From assembly GCA_003249025.1 (NCBI GenBank), contig QBMH01000024.1:1-36879 (forward strand): a DNA stretch of 36,879 nucleotides. The letters run 5' to 3'. Positions 17,640-25,704 of the stretch are shown here, piece after piece. Both the position numbers and the translations under genes were made by a program. The first letter of the stretch is position 1, and each line of letters begins with the position of its first letter. A model generated the notes under the pieces. It saw only the letters and a program-made list of their open reading frames with translations, was not told the DNA's origin and ran no database searches. The stretch comes from Leptolyngbya sp. Its GTDB lineage: Bacteria > Cyanobacteriota > Cyanobacteriia > Leptolyngbyales > Leptolyngbyaceae.

Positions 17640-17697
17640 GGTAAATCCCTAAAAATAAACAACAACTTGCTAGATAGTCACCGATGAAATGCTTGAT

Positions 17698-17883
17698 TTA
17701 AGGAATTAGCAAGGCATGTTTTCGAGATAAAAAACTAAGTTCTCGTTCTAACGATGTAGAGGTTAGGCGAGTTCCTTGATCATATAAAGGCATTTCCTGC
17801 CAACAACTCCGGCAGAACCAATACAGTTGATGTTGACGAACGTGGCGCAACATGGAATGAGAGCAGCAGGGGCAAGAGTTCAT
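17698..17883 (-). CDS. Zinc-ribbon miniprotein
   Basis: A 61-residue protein. The ATG at 17883 is supported by GAGGAA 7 nt upstream. The N-terminal half has CPCC (Cys4-Cys7) and, seventeen residues later, WFCRSCW (Cys24-Cys27), a compact four-cysteine zinc ribbon. Around it are aromatic residues (HQLYWFC...CWQEMP). The C-terminal half is polar and predicted helical (STSLERELSFLSRKH). Proteins like this are found in cyanobacteria next to response regulators (recalled, not searched). It is the smallest convincing gene in the cluster. A metal-binding or protein-interaction role is inferred. Confidence 0.7.
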   Translation of the reverse strand: MNSCPCCSHSMLRHVRQHQLYWFCRSCWQEMPLYDQGTRLTSTSLERELSFLSRKHALLIP

Positions 17884-18053
17884 CGTAAATTCCTCGAATG
17901 AGATCGGATGAAGATTGAGAGATGCAAAAGAAATTAAGCAACTCTTTAAATCGCACTGGCCTGAACATATTTGGAAATTGTGGAGAAAGTTTGGAGAACG
18001 ACAAGAGTTTGACTACGTTTCTTTGCGAATAATGTCAAAGTGTTGAGGTTCTC

Positions 18054-18446
18054 TCATGATTGCAAGGCTTGAGCAATTTGCCGGACAAAATCAACGGGAT
18101 CAAATGGCTTGAAAATGGTTAACACCACGCCTAATTTGGGTAAGCGATCGGGGTTAGGCAAATAGCTCATAGCAGTTAATAGCACCACTGGAATGTTTTG
18201 GGTTGTTGGATCGGAGCGTAGGCATTGCAAAACCGCGATCCCATCCATTTCGGGCATCATCACATCTAAAACGATCGCGTCTAATGATTCAGTAGTCGCT
18301 TGCTGCAATGCCTCTTTTCCTGAAGCTGCCGTTAGCACATTCCATTTACCTAAATGCTGCAAGCAGGCTGACACCACTTCTCGAATCACAGCATCATCGT
18401 CTACAACTAAAATTCGCTTGGCAACTACATTAACCACTTCAATCAC
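18054..18446 (-). CDS. Single-domain response regulator (CheY-like)
   Basis: A 130-residue receiver that starts with GTG at 18446. No in-frame ATG precedes the domain. The motifs are complete: RILVVDDDAVIREVV, phosphoacceptor Asp in AIVLDVMMPEMDG, switch Thr in VVLLTAMSY, and Lys in IFKPFDPVDF. It belongs to the same sequence type as the next receiver upstream (KRILVVDDxxxIREVV...KPFDP), suggesting a tandem duplication followed by divergence. There is no DNA-binding or enzymatic output domain. Confidence 0.88.
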   Translation of the reverse strand: MIEVVNVVAKRILVVDDDAVIREVVSACLQHLGKWNVLTAASGKEALQQATTESLDAIVLDVMMPEMDGIAVLQCLRSDPTTQNIPVVLLTAMSYLPNPDRLPKLGVVLTIFKPFDPVDFVRQIAQALQS

Positions 18447-18617
18447 TTCAACTGTTTACTTGGAACAAGCTGATCACAATGGAGCAGCTTTCACTTGCCT
18501 CAGATCTAGGACTGAGAACCTCAAGCGGTAGCTTTAAGGTAAGCAAAAAATATGGAGAAAGTTTGCAGAAATCGCTCTAGATTGTAAAGAAGAGTTAAGT
18601 TGCGTCCGTTTTTGGGA

Positions 18618-18995
18618 TTAGTTCCAGCCTAATAGTTGGCTGATCTCCTGGGAGATCTGGATTGGATCAAAGGGTTTGACAATTAACCCCGCAACCCCTA
18701 GCTGTTTGTACTGGAGTTGCTCATTGGGTTGAACTTTGGCGGTGAGAAAAATCACTGGAATTGAGATCGTTTGTGGGTGGCGCTGAAGATGTTGTAAGGT
18801 TTCAAGACCATTCATTCCGGGCATGGAAACATCGAGCAAGATGGCATCGGGCACTTGGGCGATCGCGGCTTGAATCGCGTCCTCTCCCGAACTAGCCACC
18901 ATCACCTCCCATTGGGCAAGCTTCACTAGGCACATTCGCACGACTTCACGAATCCGTTCTTCATCATCCACAACCAAAATTCGTTTACTGATCAT
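18618..18995 (-). CDS. Single-domain response regulator (CheY-like)
   Basis: A 125-residue receiver. The ATG at 18995 (MISKRILVVDDEERIREVV) is preferred, with AGGTG 9 nt upstream; a GTG at 19007 would add four residues. The phosphoacceptor lies in AILLDVSMPGMNG, the Thr in VIFLTAKVQ and the Lys in IVKPFDPIQI. It lies about 80 nt after the stop of the bilin-type hybrid kinase in the same orientation, so it is the nearest physically linked phosphate acceptor for that kinase. Close similarity to the receiver at 18.05-18.45 kb points to duplication. Confidence 0.9.
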   Translation of the reverse strand: MISKRILVVDDEERIREVVRMCLVKLAQWEVMVASSGEDAIQAAIAQVPDAILLDVSMPGMNGLETLQHLQRHPQTISIPVIFLTAKVQPNEQLQYKQLGVAGLIVKPFDPIQISQEISQLLGWN

Positions 18996-19087
18996 CACCG
19001 TTTGCACCTGATTTTATCCAAGGTAACCAAATCAACAAAGCAAATCAAAACCTACCATGCTTGCAAAAACTACGATAAAAAAGAGAA

Positions 19088-22000
19088 TTATTCGGGTTGC
19101 AAAGGCAAGGTAAAGCAAAACGTGCTGCCTTGCCCCCAGATACTTTCCACCCAAATTTGTCCGCCATGCTGCTGCACAATCGATTTACAAATTGCCAAGC
19201 CCAAACCTGTGCCGCCCTTATCGCGAGAATCGGAAGCATCCACCTGTTGAAACCGACCAAAAATGCTCTCCAGCTTATCTGTGGGAATGCCACGACCATG
19301 ATCGGTAATGGAGAAGAGAATATGAGGGTGGATGGGTGGATGGGTAGAGGGGTGGATGGGTGAATGGGTGGATGCTTCTACATTCTCATGGTTCTCTGCT
19401 CCCCTGTTCCCCCGCTCCTCCGCTTCCACGCCTTGCAATTCAGCCTTGAGCCAAATGGTGCTGTTTGCCGATGAGAATTTGATGGCGTTGCTGACTAGGT
19501 TGGTGAAGGTTTGAATGATGCGATCGGGGGCAACCCAAATCGGTATGGATAAGGGCTGCACGATTAACTGTACGTTTGATTCTTGGGCGCTGCTTTCCAT
19601 GACCGCGATCGCCCTTTGCATCAGGTCTGCGGTATCGCACCATTCTCGCACTAGGGATAGTCTGCCTGTCTCCAATTTTTCCAAATCCAAAATGTCGTTA
19701 ACCAATCGCACGAGTCGTTCCGTGTCGATTGAGGCAATCTCGATCATACGTTTCATGGCGACTGGTTCATTGTCCATCACGCCGGTTGCTAACAAGCCCA
19801 GCGATCCACGAATGGAGGTGAGGGGAGTCCGCAACTCGTGACTCACGATTGAAATAAATTCGTCCTTGAGTTTCTCGACTGCTTGCCGTTGGGTGACATC
19901 TTCGCCAATGCTGGTCACGCCAATAATGTCGCCTTTCGGATTTCGCAGCAGTGTAATGCTCCAGTTGATAGTTTTTTGTTCCCCTGATTTGATTAAAATT
20001 TTATGTTGAGCAGAGGGATAAAATTCCTGCTTGAGATTTTCTTGAAAAAGTTGTTGCTGCTGTTGTACTTGATCAGCGGGAATCAATAAATCAAACCAGT
20101 TTTGACCCAGCACTTCGCTTGCGGTGTAGCCTGTCAATTTAAGGAAAAATGGATTGGCGGCGTTAATCGCACCGTTAGTATCTAAGCTAATGACTGCCAG
20201 ATTGGTGCTTTCAAACAGCGATCGCCAGCGGCGTTCGGCTTCTCGTAAACCTGCTTCGGTTTGCTTGCGCTCTTGCAGTTCAATTTGCAGTTGGCTATAG
20301 AGTTCGGATTGCTGAATAGCGATCGCCAGTTGGCTAGCAATCTGCTGAGACAAATCGATTTCCCAAGTTTGCCACTGACGCGGGGCAGCATTTTGATAAA
20401 TCGCCAATAAACCCCATAGCCTATCCCCAGAAAAAACAGGGGCGATCGTGTAGGATCTCGCCTGAAATTGTTCTAATAGGTCAATATGGCACGGGCGCAA
20501 CCCAGCCGTGTAAATATCTGAAATCACAAAAGTTTCGTGATTTTGGAATCGTCCTCCTTGCGTTTCTTGCAAATAGGTGTCTTCCCACACTTTTTGAATA
20601 TTAGGTTCCACGAGGGGTATCCACTCTGCCCCAACTGACTCGGCAATAAAAGTTCCATTCCAATCTGGAGTAAATTGATAGACTGCTACTCGATCAGCTT
20701 GTAATAGCTGCCTCACCTCAGTCACAGCCGTGTTAAGAATCACATTAAGCTCCAGCGGTTGGCGAATGGCTTGGGTAACGCGCCAAAGTAACTGTTCTTG
20801 TCTCGCTTGCTGCTGTAGGGCGGCTTCTGCCCGTTTGCGATCGCTGATGTTGTTGTTGATCTCCAGCACTTTTATCGGTCTGCCTAACTCATCTTTTTGC
20901 AACGCCCAACGACTATCTACGGTGATCATTGAGCCATCTCGACAAGTTTGAACCAGTTCACCTTCCCAATAGTCTTTTTCTAGCAATTCGGCTTTAATGT
21001 CGATTAAAGCATGGGGAAACTGAGTTTGCAGTAGCCCATGAGTTTTTTTGCCTAACGCTTCTGCCTTTGTCCACCCATACATAAACTCGGCACCCTCATT
21101 CCAAAATGTGATGATGTCGTTGAGGTCGTGGGTAATGATGGTGTCGTGCGCCAAATCTAGTAGTTGTGCCTGTTCTTGCAGAATGAGTTGAGTTTGTTGT
21201 TGGGTAATCAATGTTTCCAGCAGGCGATCGTTCACATGGGTTAGTTCAGCCGTGCGCTCTGCCACTCGCTGCTCTAGCTCTATATTTAACTCTTGCAGTG
21301 CCAGTTCTGCCTGTTTACGAGACGCAAGCTCAGTTTGGGCTTGTTCAAATAGGGCAGATTGTTGAATGGCAATACCTGATTGGGTCGCTAGTTGCCGCAA
21401 CAGATCAATCTCGGATGGCTGCCACGATCGCGGAGCAACACAATGATGAGCAACGAGCAATCCCCATAGGGTGTTTGCCTGCAAAATAGGAACGACTAAA
21501 TTTGCCCTCACTTCAAACCTTGACAATAGTTCCAGATGGCAGGGGCTAATGTCGGCAGTGGCATAAACATCGGATTTTGCGGTAACAAGCCCCTGTTTAA
21601 AAGGTTCTATGTAGTTTTCCCCAATGCAGGGGTCGTAGATTCGGGTCGCAAGAATGGCTCTTTCAGGGGTTCCGACTGACTCCACTACAACCGTGCCGCT
21701 CCAGTTAGGATCAAACTGAAAAATAAGCACGCGATCGGTGTGAAGATAGTGCCGCACTTCATCCACTGTCGTTTGGAGAATATCTTGTAAATTGAGCGAT
21801 CGCCGGATGCGTTGAGTAATTTCCATCACAAGGCGCTGTTGCTCAACTTGTTGACCCAGTGCTTCTAGCGTGAGATGGGTTTGACTTCGCAAATTCGCCA
21901 CTTGACGGAGCAATTTTCCTTGCTGGATCACGCTATGGAGCGCTAGCCCCACCACTTCAGCCGTTAAAGTTTCCTTGTTTAAATAGGACTGTGCATCCTG

Positions 22001-22306
22001 AGTTGTCTGCGCTGGCTGTACTTCATCCGCTGTTAAAACAACCACAGGGACAATCGAGGCTTCATGCTGTTGTAAGGACTGCAAAAACTGCAATCCGGTC
22101 ATATCTGGTAGGCAATAATCCAGCAAAATTGCATCCGGTTGGGCTGTCCGAAACTGGTCTAGCCCAGCGGCTCCTGTTTCTGCTTCTAGCACCGTGTAAA
22201 GGACGCGATCGCCTTCCAGCAAGTCTTGTTGTAACCAATGACTGAGCAATTCTCGATCTGCTGAGCAATTTTGCACAATTAGAATAGTGTGGGTTACTTG
22301 AGTCAT
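19088..22306 (-). CDS. Candidate cyanobacteriochrome hybrid histidine kinase (REC-GAF-PAS-GAF-PAS-HisKA-HATPase)
   Basis: A 1072-residue cytosolic kinase. The N-terminal receiver (7-125) keeps Asp63 and Lys111 but has Gln12-Asn13 where the acidic pair should be. GAF1 (about 160-320) has both hallmarks of DXCF-type cyanobacteriochromes: Asp-Pro-Cys at 225-227 (RIYDPCIGENY) and Cys256-His257 (SPCHLELL...VRANLVVPI). GAF2 (about 505-670) has Cys606-His607 (RPCHIDLLEQFQA) and a QETQGGR insertion but no first cysteine. PAS domains lie at about 380-490 and 690-805. HisKA has His823 (VSHELRTPLT). The ATPase domain (N box LVSNAIKF, GTGLGLAIC) is interrupted at about 958-994 by a His/Pro-rich stretch encoded by octamer repeats. 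Its ATG overlaps the preceding regulator's stop by 4 nt (ATGA), indicating translational coupling. Bilin binding is inferred from motifs. Confidence 0.88.
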   Translation of the reverse strand: MTQVTHTILIVQNCSADRELLSHWLQQDLLEGDRVLYTVLEAETGAAGLDQFRTAQPDAILLDYCLPDMTGLQFLQSLQQHEASIVPVVVLTADEVQPAQTTQDAQSYLNKETLTAEVVGLALHSVIQQGKLLRQVANLRSQTHLTLEALGQQVEQQRLVMEITQRIRRSLNLQDILQTTVDEVRHYLHTDRVLIFQFDPNWSGTVVVESVGTPERAILATRIYDPCIGENYIEPFKQGLVTAKSDVYATADISPCHLELLSRFEVRANLVVPILQANTLWGLLVAHHCVAPRSWQPSEIDLLRQLATQSGIAIQQSALFEQAQTELASRKQAELALQELNIELEQRVAERTAELTHVNDRLLETLITQQQTQLILQEQAQLLDLAHDTIITHDLNDIITFWNEGAEFMYGWTKAEALGKKTHGLLQTQFPHALIDIKAELLEKDYWEGELVQTCRDGSMITVDSRWALQKDELGRPIKVLEINNNISDRKRAEAALQQQARQEQLLWRVTQAIRQPLELNVILNTAVTEVRQLLQADRVAVYQFTPDWNGTFIAESVGAEWIPLVEPNIQKVWEDTYLQETQGGRFQNHETFVISDIYTAGLRPCHIDLLEQFQARSYTIAPVFSGDRLWGLLAIYQNAAPRQWQTWEIDLSQQIASQLAIAIQQSELYSQLQIELQERKQTEAGLREAERRWRSLFESTNLAVISLDTNGAINAANPFFLKLTGYTASEVLGQNWFDLLIPADQVQQQQQLFQENLKQEFYPSAQHKILIKSGEQKTINWSITLLRNPKGDIIGVTSIGEDVTQRQAVEKLKDEFISIVSHELRTPLTSIRGSLGLLATGVMDNEPVAMKRMIEIASIDTERLVRLVNDILDLEKLETGRLSLVREWCDTADLMQRAIAVMESSAQESNVQLIVQPLSIPIWVAPDRIIQTFTNLVSNAIKFSSANSTIWLKAELQGVEAEERGNRGAENHENVEASTHSPIHPSTHPPIHPHILFSITDHGRGIPTDKLESIFGRFQQVDASDSRDKGGTGLGLAICKSIVQQHGGQIWVESIWGQGSTFCFTLPLQPE
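19325..19374 (-). repeat. In-frame GGATGGGT octamer repeats inside the kinase gene
   Basis: Five to six tandem copies of an octamer close to GGATGGGT (plus strand) lie within the kinase ATPase domain. On the coding strand they read as His/Pro/Ser/Thr (THSPIHPSTHPPIHPH). The adjacent 19375-19435 is also low-complexity. The array resembles the repeats at 1-33 and 5899-5975 in composition and unit length. The reading frame is kept open. Confidence 0.8.
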
Positions 22307-24237
22307 GCCATCTCCTCTACGTCATGCGTCTGATCGATGAAAGCGGCGGTAAATTGCTGACGATGCTTTTGTGCGGGTTGTAAACGATTAAGGACACGAG
22401 CAATCAACTCTGGTTCTAAAATCGGTTTGCGGATATAGTCATCGCCTCCGGCTGCAAACGCTTGCACAATCGTTTTTTCATCTTGGTACGCAGTCAGAAA
22501 AAGAATGGGCAGGTCACCCCAGTGTGGGTCATTTCGCACCACTTGGCAGAGTTCAATTCCACTCAATCCTGGCATTTCTACGTCTAGAATAATTAGATCG
22601 GGTACGACATCAGTTAGGGTCTCCCAAAATCGCTGGGTTTCCAGCAGGGGAGTGACCTGTAATCCCCAGGGCGAGAGCATTAAAGGCACTCGATGTAAAA
22701 TCACTGGGTCATCATCGACAATCAGCACTTTCCCCGCGATCGCGGATTGAGATCGCAAACCTTGAGCTTTGGTTTGCTGCAAAGTCGTTTGGATTGCCTG
22801 AAAAATTTGGGCGGAAGCAATCGGTTTTTGCAGAAATGCTTGGATTCCCAAGCGGGCGGCGGCTACGCGATCGGACAGGTAATCTCGGGCTGTAAACACC
22901 AGCACCGGAAGCTGAGGATGCTGCTGTTTGAGAGCTTCCAACCAGGTTAAACCATCTTCACTACTTTTCGCAAAGGTGAGGTCGAGTAAAATCACATCGG
23001 GTATAGTGGATTCTACAATTCGTTGTGCTTGCGTCAAGTTGGCAGCCGCTTCTAACTGGAGCGATCGCGCAGTCGCCTCTGCCTTTAAGCGATCGGTCAA
23101 TATCTGATCATCATCGACTACCAACACGAAAGGAAAGGGCATTGTGGGATCGGTTGGTTGGGCGATCGCGTCTTGAGTAGTCTGTGTCAACTCTGGTTTT
23201 CGCTGAAGTTCCTGTTTTAGCGCCGTTACCAGTTGGGCGATTTGGCTAATTTCTGGCGATTGCAATTGAATCTCAGGTGATCGTAACAAGTCTTCGATCT
23301 GTCTTGCGATCGTAGATCCGTGGGGAAATCCATAAACACCCAACGACCCCACCAACTTGTGAGCAGTTTGTTTTGCGGTGTGTTTTGCGGTGTGTTGCAA
23401 GTCATCTGTTAAAGAACCATTTTCTAAGGCAGCAACCCATTGATCTAGCCCATCAATTTGTTCCTCAAAAGAATCTTTGAACCGCTCCCATAGCTCTAGC
23501 ATGAGCACTGTAGCCGTTTCAGTGGCAACTTTGGGTGCCGCTTCTAGGGGTGTGGATGTCAGGGTTTTAAGCGATCGCAAGCGATAGCCAAAGCCATAGA
23601 TTGTTTCAATCAGATCTTGACTGGCTCCGGCTGCCTTCAACTTTTGTCGAATCGCTTTAACGTGGCTGCTGATTGCGCTTTCAGTCGGTGATTCATCCAA
23701 TTCCCACAGGCGATCGATCAGGGCTGCGCGACTAAAGATCCGCTGAGGATTTAATAGCAGCAGTTCTAAAATGCCGTACTCTTTCGGCGTTAAGCGGAGT
23801 ACTTGCTGCCCATGGCGAATTTCGCTGATTGCAGAGTCAATTTGAAACTCTCCTTGGGTAACGGTAGAAGGAACGGTTGTTCTACCCCGTCGCAGCAAGG
23901 CTCGAATCCGCGCCAGCAGTTCTGATGTATTAAACGGCTTGATCATGTAGTCATCTGCACCCGCATCTAAACCCATGACGCGATCGGTTGCTCTATCTTT
24001 TGCCGTTAACAGCAAAATCGGCACCTGACATCCCCTAGCACGCAGCCGTTTACAAACGCTAATCCCATCAACTTCAGGAATATCAACATCCAACAGCACC
24101 AAGTCATAGTCAAACTGCTCTACTAAATCTATCGTAGACTGCCCATCTGCCGCCGTTTCAACAACATGATAGACACTTAGTGAACTTTCAAGCATGGCGC
24201 GGGTTGCTTGATCATCCTCCACTAATAAAATTTTCAC
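22303..24237 (-). CDS. Response regulator REC-wHTH-Hpt-REC-REC
   Basis: A 644-residue regulator starting with GTG at 24237. REC1 (1-115) has Asp50 and Lys100, then an OmpR/PhoB-type winged helix (about 125-222, with LRLTPKEYGILELLL and IETIYGFGYRL). An Hpt domain (about 245-345) has phosphotransfer His293 (QTAHKLVGSLGVYG). REC2 (about 370-486) has Asp419 and REC3 (about 503-618) has Asp552 and Lys604. All receivers keep their acidic residues. One polypeptide thus carries DNA binding plus Asp and His relay sites. A 12-bp perfect tandem duplication (23371-23394) repeats His-Thr-Ala-Lys just before the Hpt histidine. It is first in the operon, coupled to the hybrid kinase, and diverges from the phycobiliprotein-like gene, a plausible target. 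Confidence 0.92.
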   Translation of the reverse strand: MKILLVEDDQATRAMLESSLSVYHVVETAADGQSTIDLVEQFDYDLVLLDVDIPEVDGISVCKRLRARGCQVPILLLTAKDRATDRVMGLDAGADDYMIKPFNTSELLARIRALLRRGRTTVPSTVTQGEFQIDSAISEIRHGQQVLRLTPKEYGILELLLLNPQRIFSRAALIDRLWELDESPTESAISSHVKAIRQKLKAAGASQDLIETIYGFGYRLRSLKTLTSTPLEAAPKVATETATVLMLELWERFKDSFEEQIDGLDQWVAALENGSLTDDLQHTAKHTAKQTAHKLVGSLGVYGFPHGSTIARQIEDLLRSPEIQLQSPEISQIAQLVTALKQELQRKPELTQTTQDAIAQPTDPTMPFPFVLVVDDDQILTDRLKAEATARSLQLEAAANLTQAQRIVESTIPDVILLDLTFAKSSEDGLTWLEALKQQHPQLPVLVFTARDYLSDRVAAARLGIQAFLQKPIASAQIFQAIQTTLQQTKAQGLRSQSAIAGKVLIVDDDPVILHRVPLMLSPWGLQVTPLLETQRFWETLTDVVPDLIILDVEMPGLSGIELCQVVRNDPHWGDLPILFLTAYQDEKTIVQAFAAGGDDYIRKPILEPELIARVLNRLQPAQKHRQQFTAAFIDQTHDVEEMA

Positions 24238-24365
24238 GGTTCTACAGAAAATAAATAGAAATATATTGGTTTAGGCAAGCAATTATTGCACTGAATCGAG
24301 GCGAGTGTTAAGAAAGACTACATTATTTCTTCAAATTTATGCATTTCGTCCTTTAAAGTTTTCTT
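24238..24365. promoter_or_regulatory. Divergent promoter region between regulator and phycobiliprotein-like gene
   Basis: Only 128 AT-rich bases separate the two divergent starts, so both promoters must lie here or within the genes. I could not identify a definite -10/-35 pair or the direct repeats expected for an OmpR-type regulator. The arrangement itself suggests autoregulation and control of the neighbour (inference). Confidence 0.45.
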
Positions 24366-24884
24366 ATGGGCAATCTCAAAAGTAAGGTTCTTAATTTTAC
24401 TCACTGCCCTATGCATGCTCTTAACTACAAACTTGACAAATCTATTTTAGAGGCGGATGGTCGGTACTTGGACTCTCAAGAGCTTTACCCATTAGAGTCC
24501 TACATTCAAAGTTATGAAATTCGACTCAACACCTATAAGCACCTACAGGATCATGGCGAAAAGCTAGTAATTTTGGCTTTAAGGAAGCTTGCCCAACTGT
24601 ATCCAGAGTTGATTCAGCAGCATGGATCGCGTTGTAAATACGATATGACAGAAGTTTTGCGCTATATTGCGCTGTCAATTTTGCGAGATGACGAACTTTT
24701 GTTCAAAGAAAAAATGCTGGCATGGCTAGATACAATTCTGCTGGCACACAAACGCAATGACCACTGTAGGCATGCATATCAAAACTTACAAGAGGCGATC
24801 GCTGCTAATTTTGTAGCCGCAGAAACGAGGCTAATTCGTCCCTACTTAGAATTAACCCTGCATGCCCTCGAATCTCACGCCTAG
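24366..24884 (+). CDS. Orphan phycobiliprotein-like subunit
   Basis: A 172-residue all-helical protein resembling the phycobilisome globin-like family (PF00502 type). DGRYLDSQELYPLESYIQSY matches the start of the globin core in phycobiliprotein subunits. SRCKYDMTEVLRYIALSIL places Cys90 where allophycocyanin and phycocyanin subunits attach bilin in their C-x-R-D segment, with CKYD here. An acidic DDE follows, in the position of the usual GD. Later helices (RHAYQNLQEAIAANF, RPYLELTLHAL) fit the fold. It is clearly diverged from ApcA/ApcB/CpcA/CpcB and stands alone apart from the linker-type gene 98 nt downstream. It diverges from the REC-wHTH-Hpt-REC-REC gene. Bilin attachment and its role (antenna, sensor or scaffold) are unknown. 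There is no strong ribosome site before the ATG. Confidence 0.72.
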   Translation: MGNLKSKVLNFTHCPMHALNYKLDKSILEADGRYLDSQELYPLESYIQSYEIRLNTYKHLQDHGEKLVILALRKLAQLYPELIQQHGSRCKYDMTEVLRYIALSILRDDELLFKEKMLAWLDTILLAHKRNDHCRHAYQNLQEAIAANFVAAETRLIRPYLELTLHALESHA

Positions 24885-24982
24885 AGATCTGCACCCTATA
24901 GACATCGCTAGTTGATTTCCTTCTCTTCATCATCCCCTGTGTGTTTCCTCAAGTTTTCATTCAACAGTCGAGGATATTTATT

Positions 24983-25696
24983 ATGACTCTCACCCAACCC
25001 ATCACCGTAAATCGCTACTCTTCTTTAGAGGATCGTGAGCTTGCCCTACGCCAAATCTATCAACAGATCTTAGAACGACAGCCCTATGCTTGCGAACGCA
25101 CTCCGCTAGCCACTCTTGAAAAAGAGTTTTTAACGAACAAGATTGGGGTTAAACGATTTGTGAAAGAGTTTGGGCAGTCAGAGCTTTATCTCAATACTTT
25201 TTACTACACTACTTCTAATTTGAAGTTTCTAGAGTTATGCTTCAAGCATTTTCTAGGACGTGCGCCTCAACATCATGCAGAGATCAGAGTTCACATTGAT
25301 AGGTTAATCCATAAAGGAGTAAAGCAATTAATTCTAGACCTTGTGGATTCAGAGGAGTATCTTAAAGCATTTGGTTGTTTTACGGTTCCCTATCCGCGTC
25401 AGCTAAATTTTTATTTATCACCCAACGTTTATCTAGAATCCAACTTACTGAATGAAGAACAGATTGGTCGGCGCGGGCGATCGCTCCCGACGCTCTACTG
25501 GCGGCAGCTAGGACTTCACTGTGACTCAGGCGTTTGCCACTATCCTAAACCCCATGAAGGAGAATCCTCGACATTGACTCAAGAGGATTTAGCTCAGATG
25601 CTTAAGCTAATGCAATACGCACCCGCAGAACAGGTTTTTACAACTCTGTCTCCACAACAAAAAGCAGTGTTGCGGCAAGCGATTTCAGACCGATAA
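24983..25696 (+). CDS. Phycobilisome linker-domain protein
   Basis: A 237-residue protein with one phycobilisome linker (PF00427-like) domain at about residues 15-155. It has the run RQIYQQILERQPY, then KEFLTNKIGVKRFVKEFGQS, LELCFKHFLGRAP and LVDSEEYLKAFG..TVPYPR, which parallels CpcG and ApcE linker repeats. The C-terminal 80 residues are unique, with two cysteines (LHCDSGVCHYP) and a helical end (SPQQKAVLRQAI). The ATG at 24983 follows GAGGA by 9 nt; a GTG at 24941 is less likely. It is co-directional with the phycobiliprotein-like gene and probably co-transcribed. It ends 8 nt before the convergent cyanophycinase gene. It may bind the upstream subunit, giving a minimal linker-subunit pair (inference). 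Confidence 0.78.
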   Translation: MTLTQPITVNRYSSLEDRELALRQIYQQILERQPYACERTPLATLEKEFLTNKIGVKRFVKEFGQSELYLNTFYYTTSNLKFLELCFKHFLGRAPQHHAEIRVHIDRLIHKGVKQLILDLVDSEEYLKAFGCFTVPYPRQLNFYLSPNVYLESNLLNEEQIGRRGRSLPTLYWRQLGLHCDSGVCHYPKPHEGESSTLTQEDLAQMLKLMQYAPAEQVFTTLSPQQKAVLRQAISDR

Positions 25697-25704
25697 ATCC
25701 CCTT

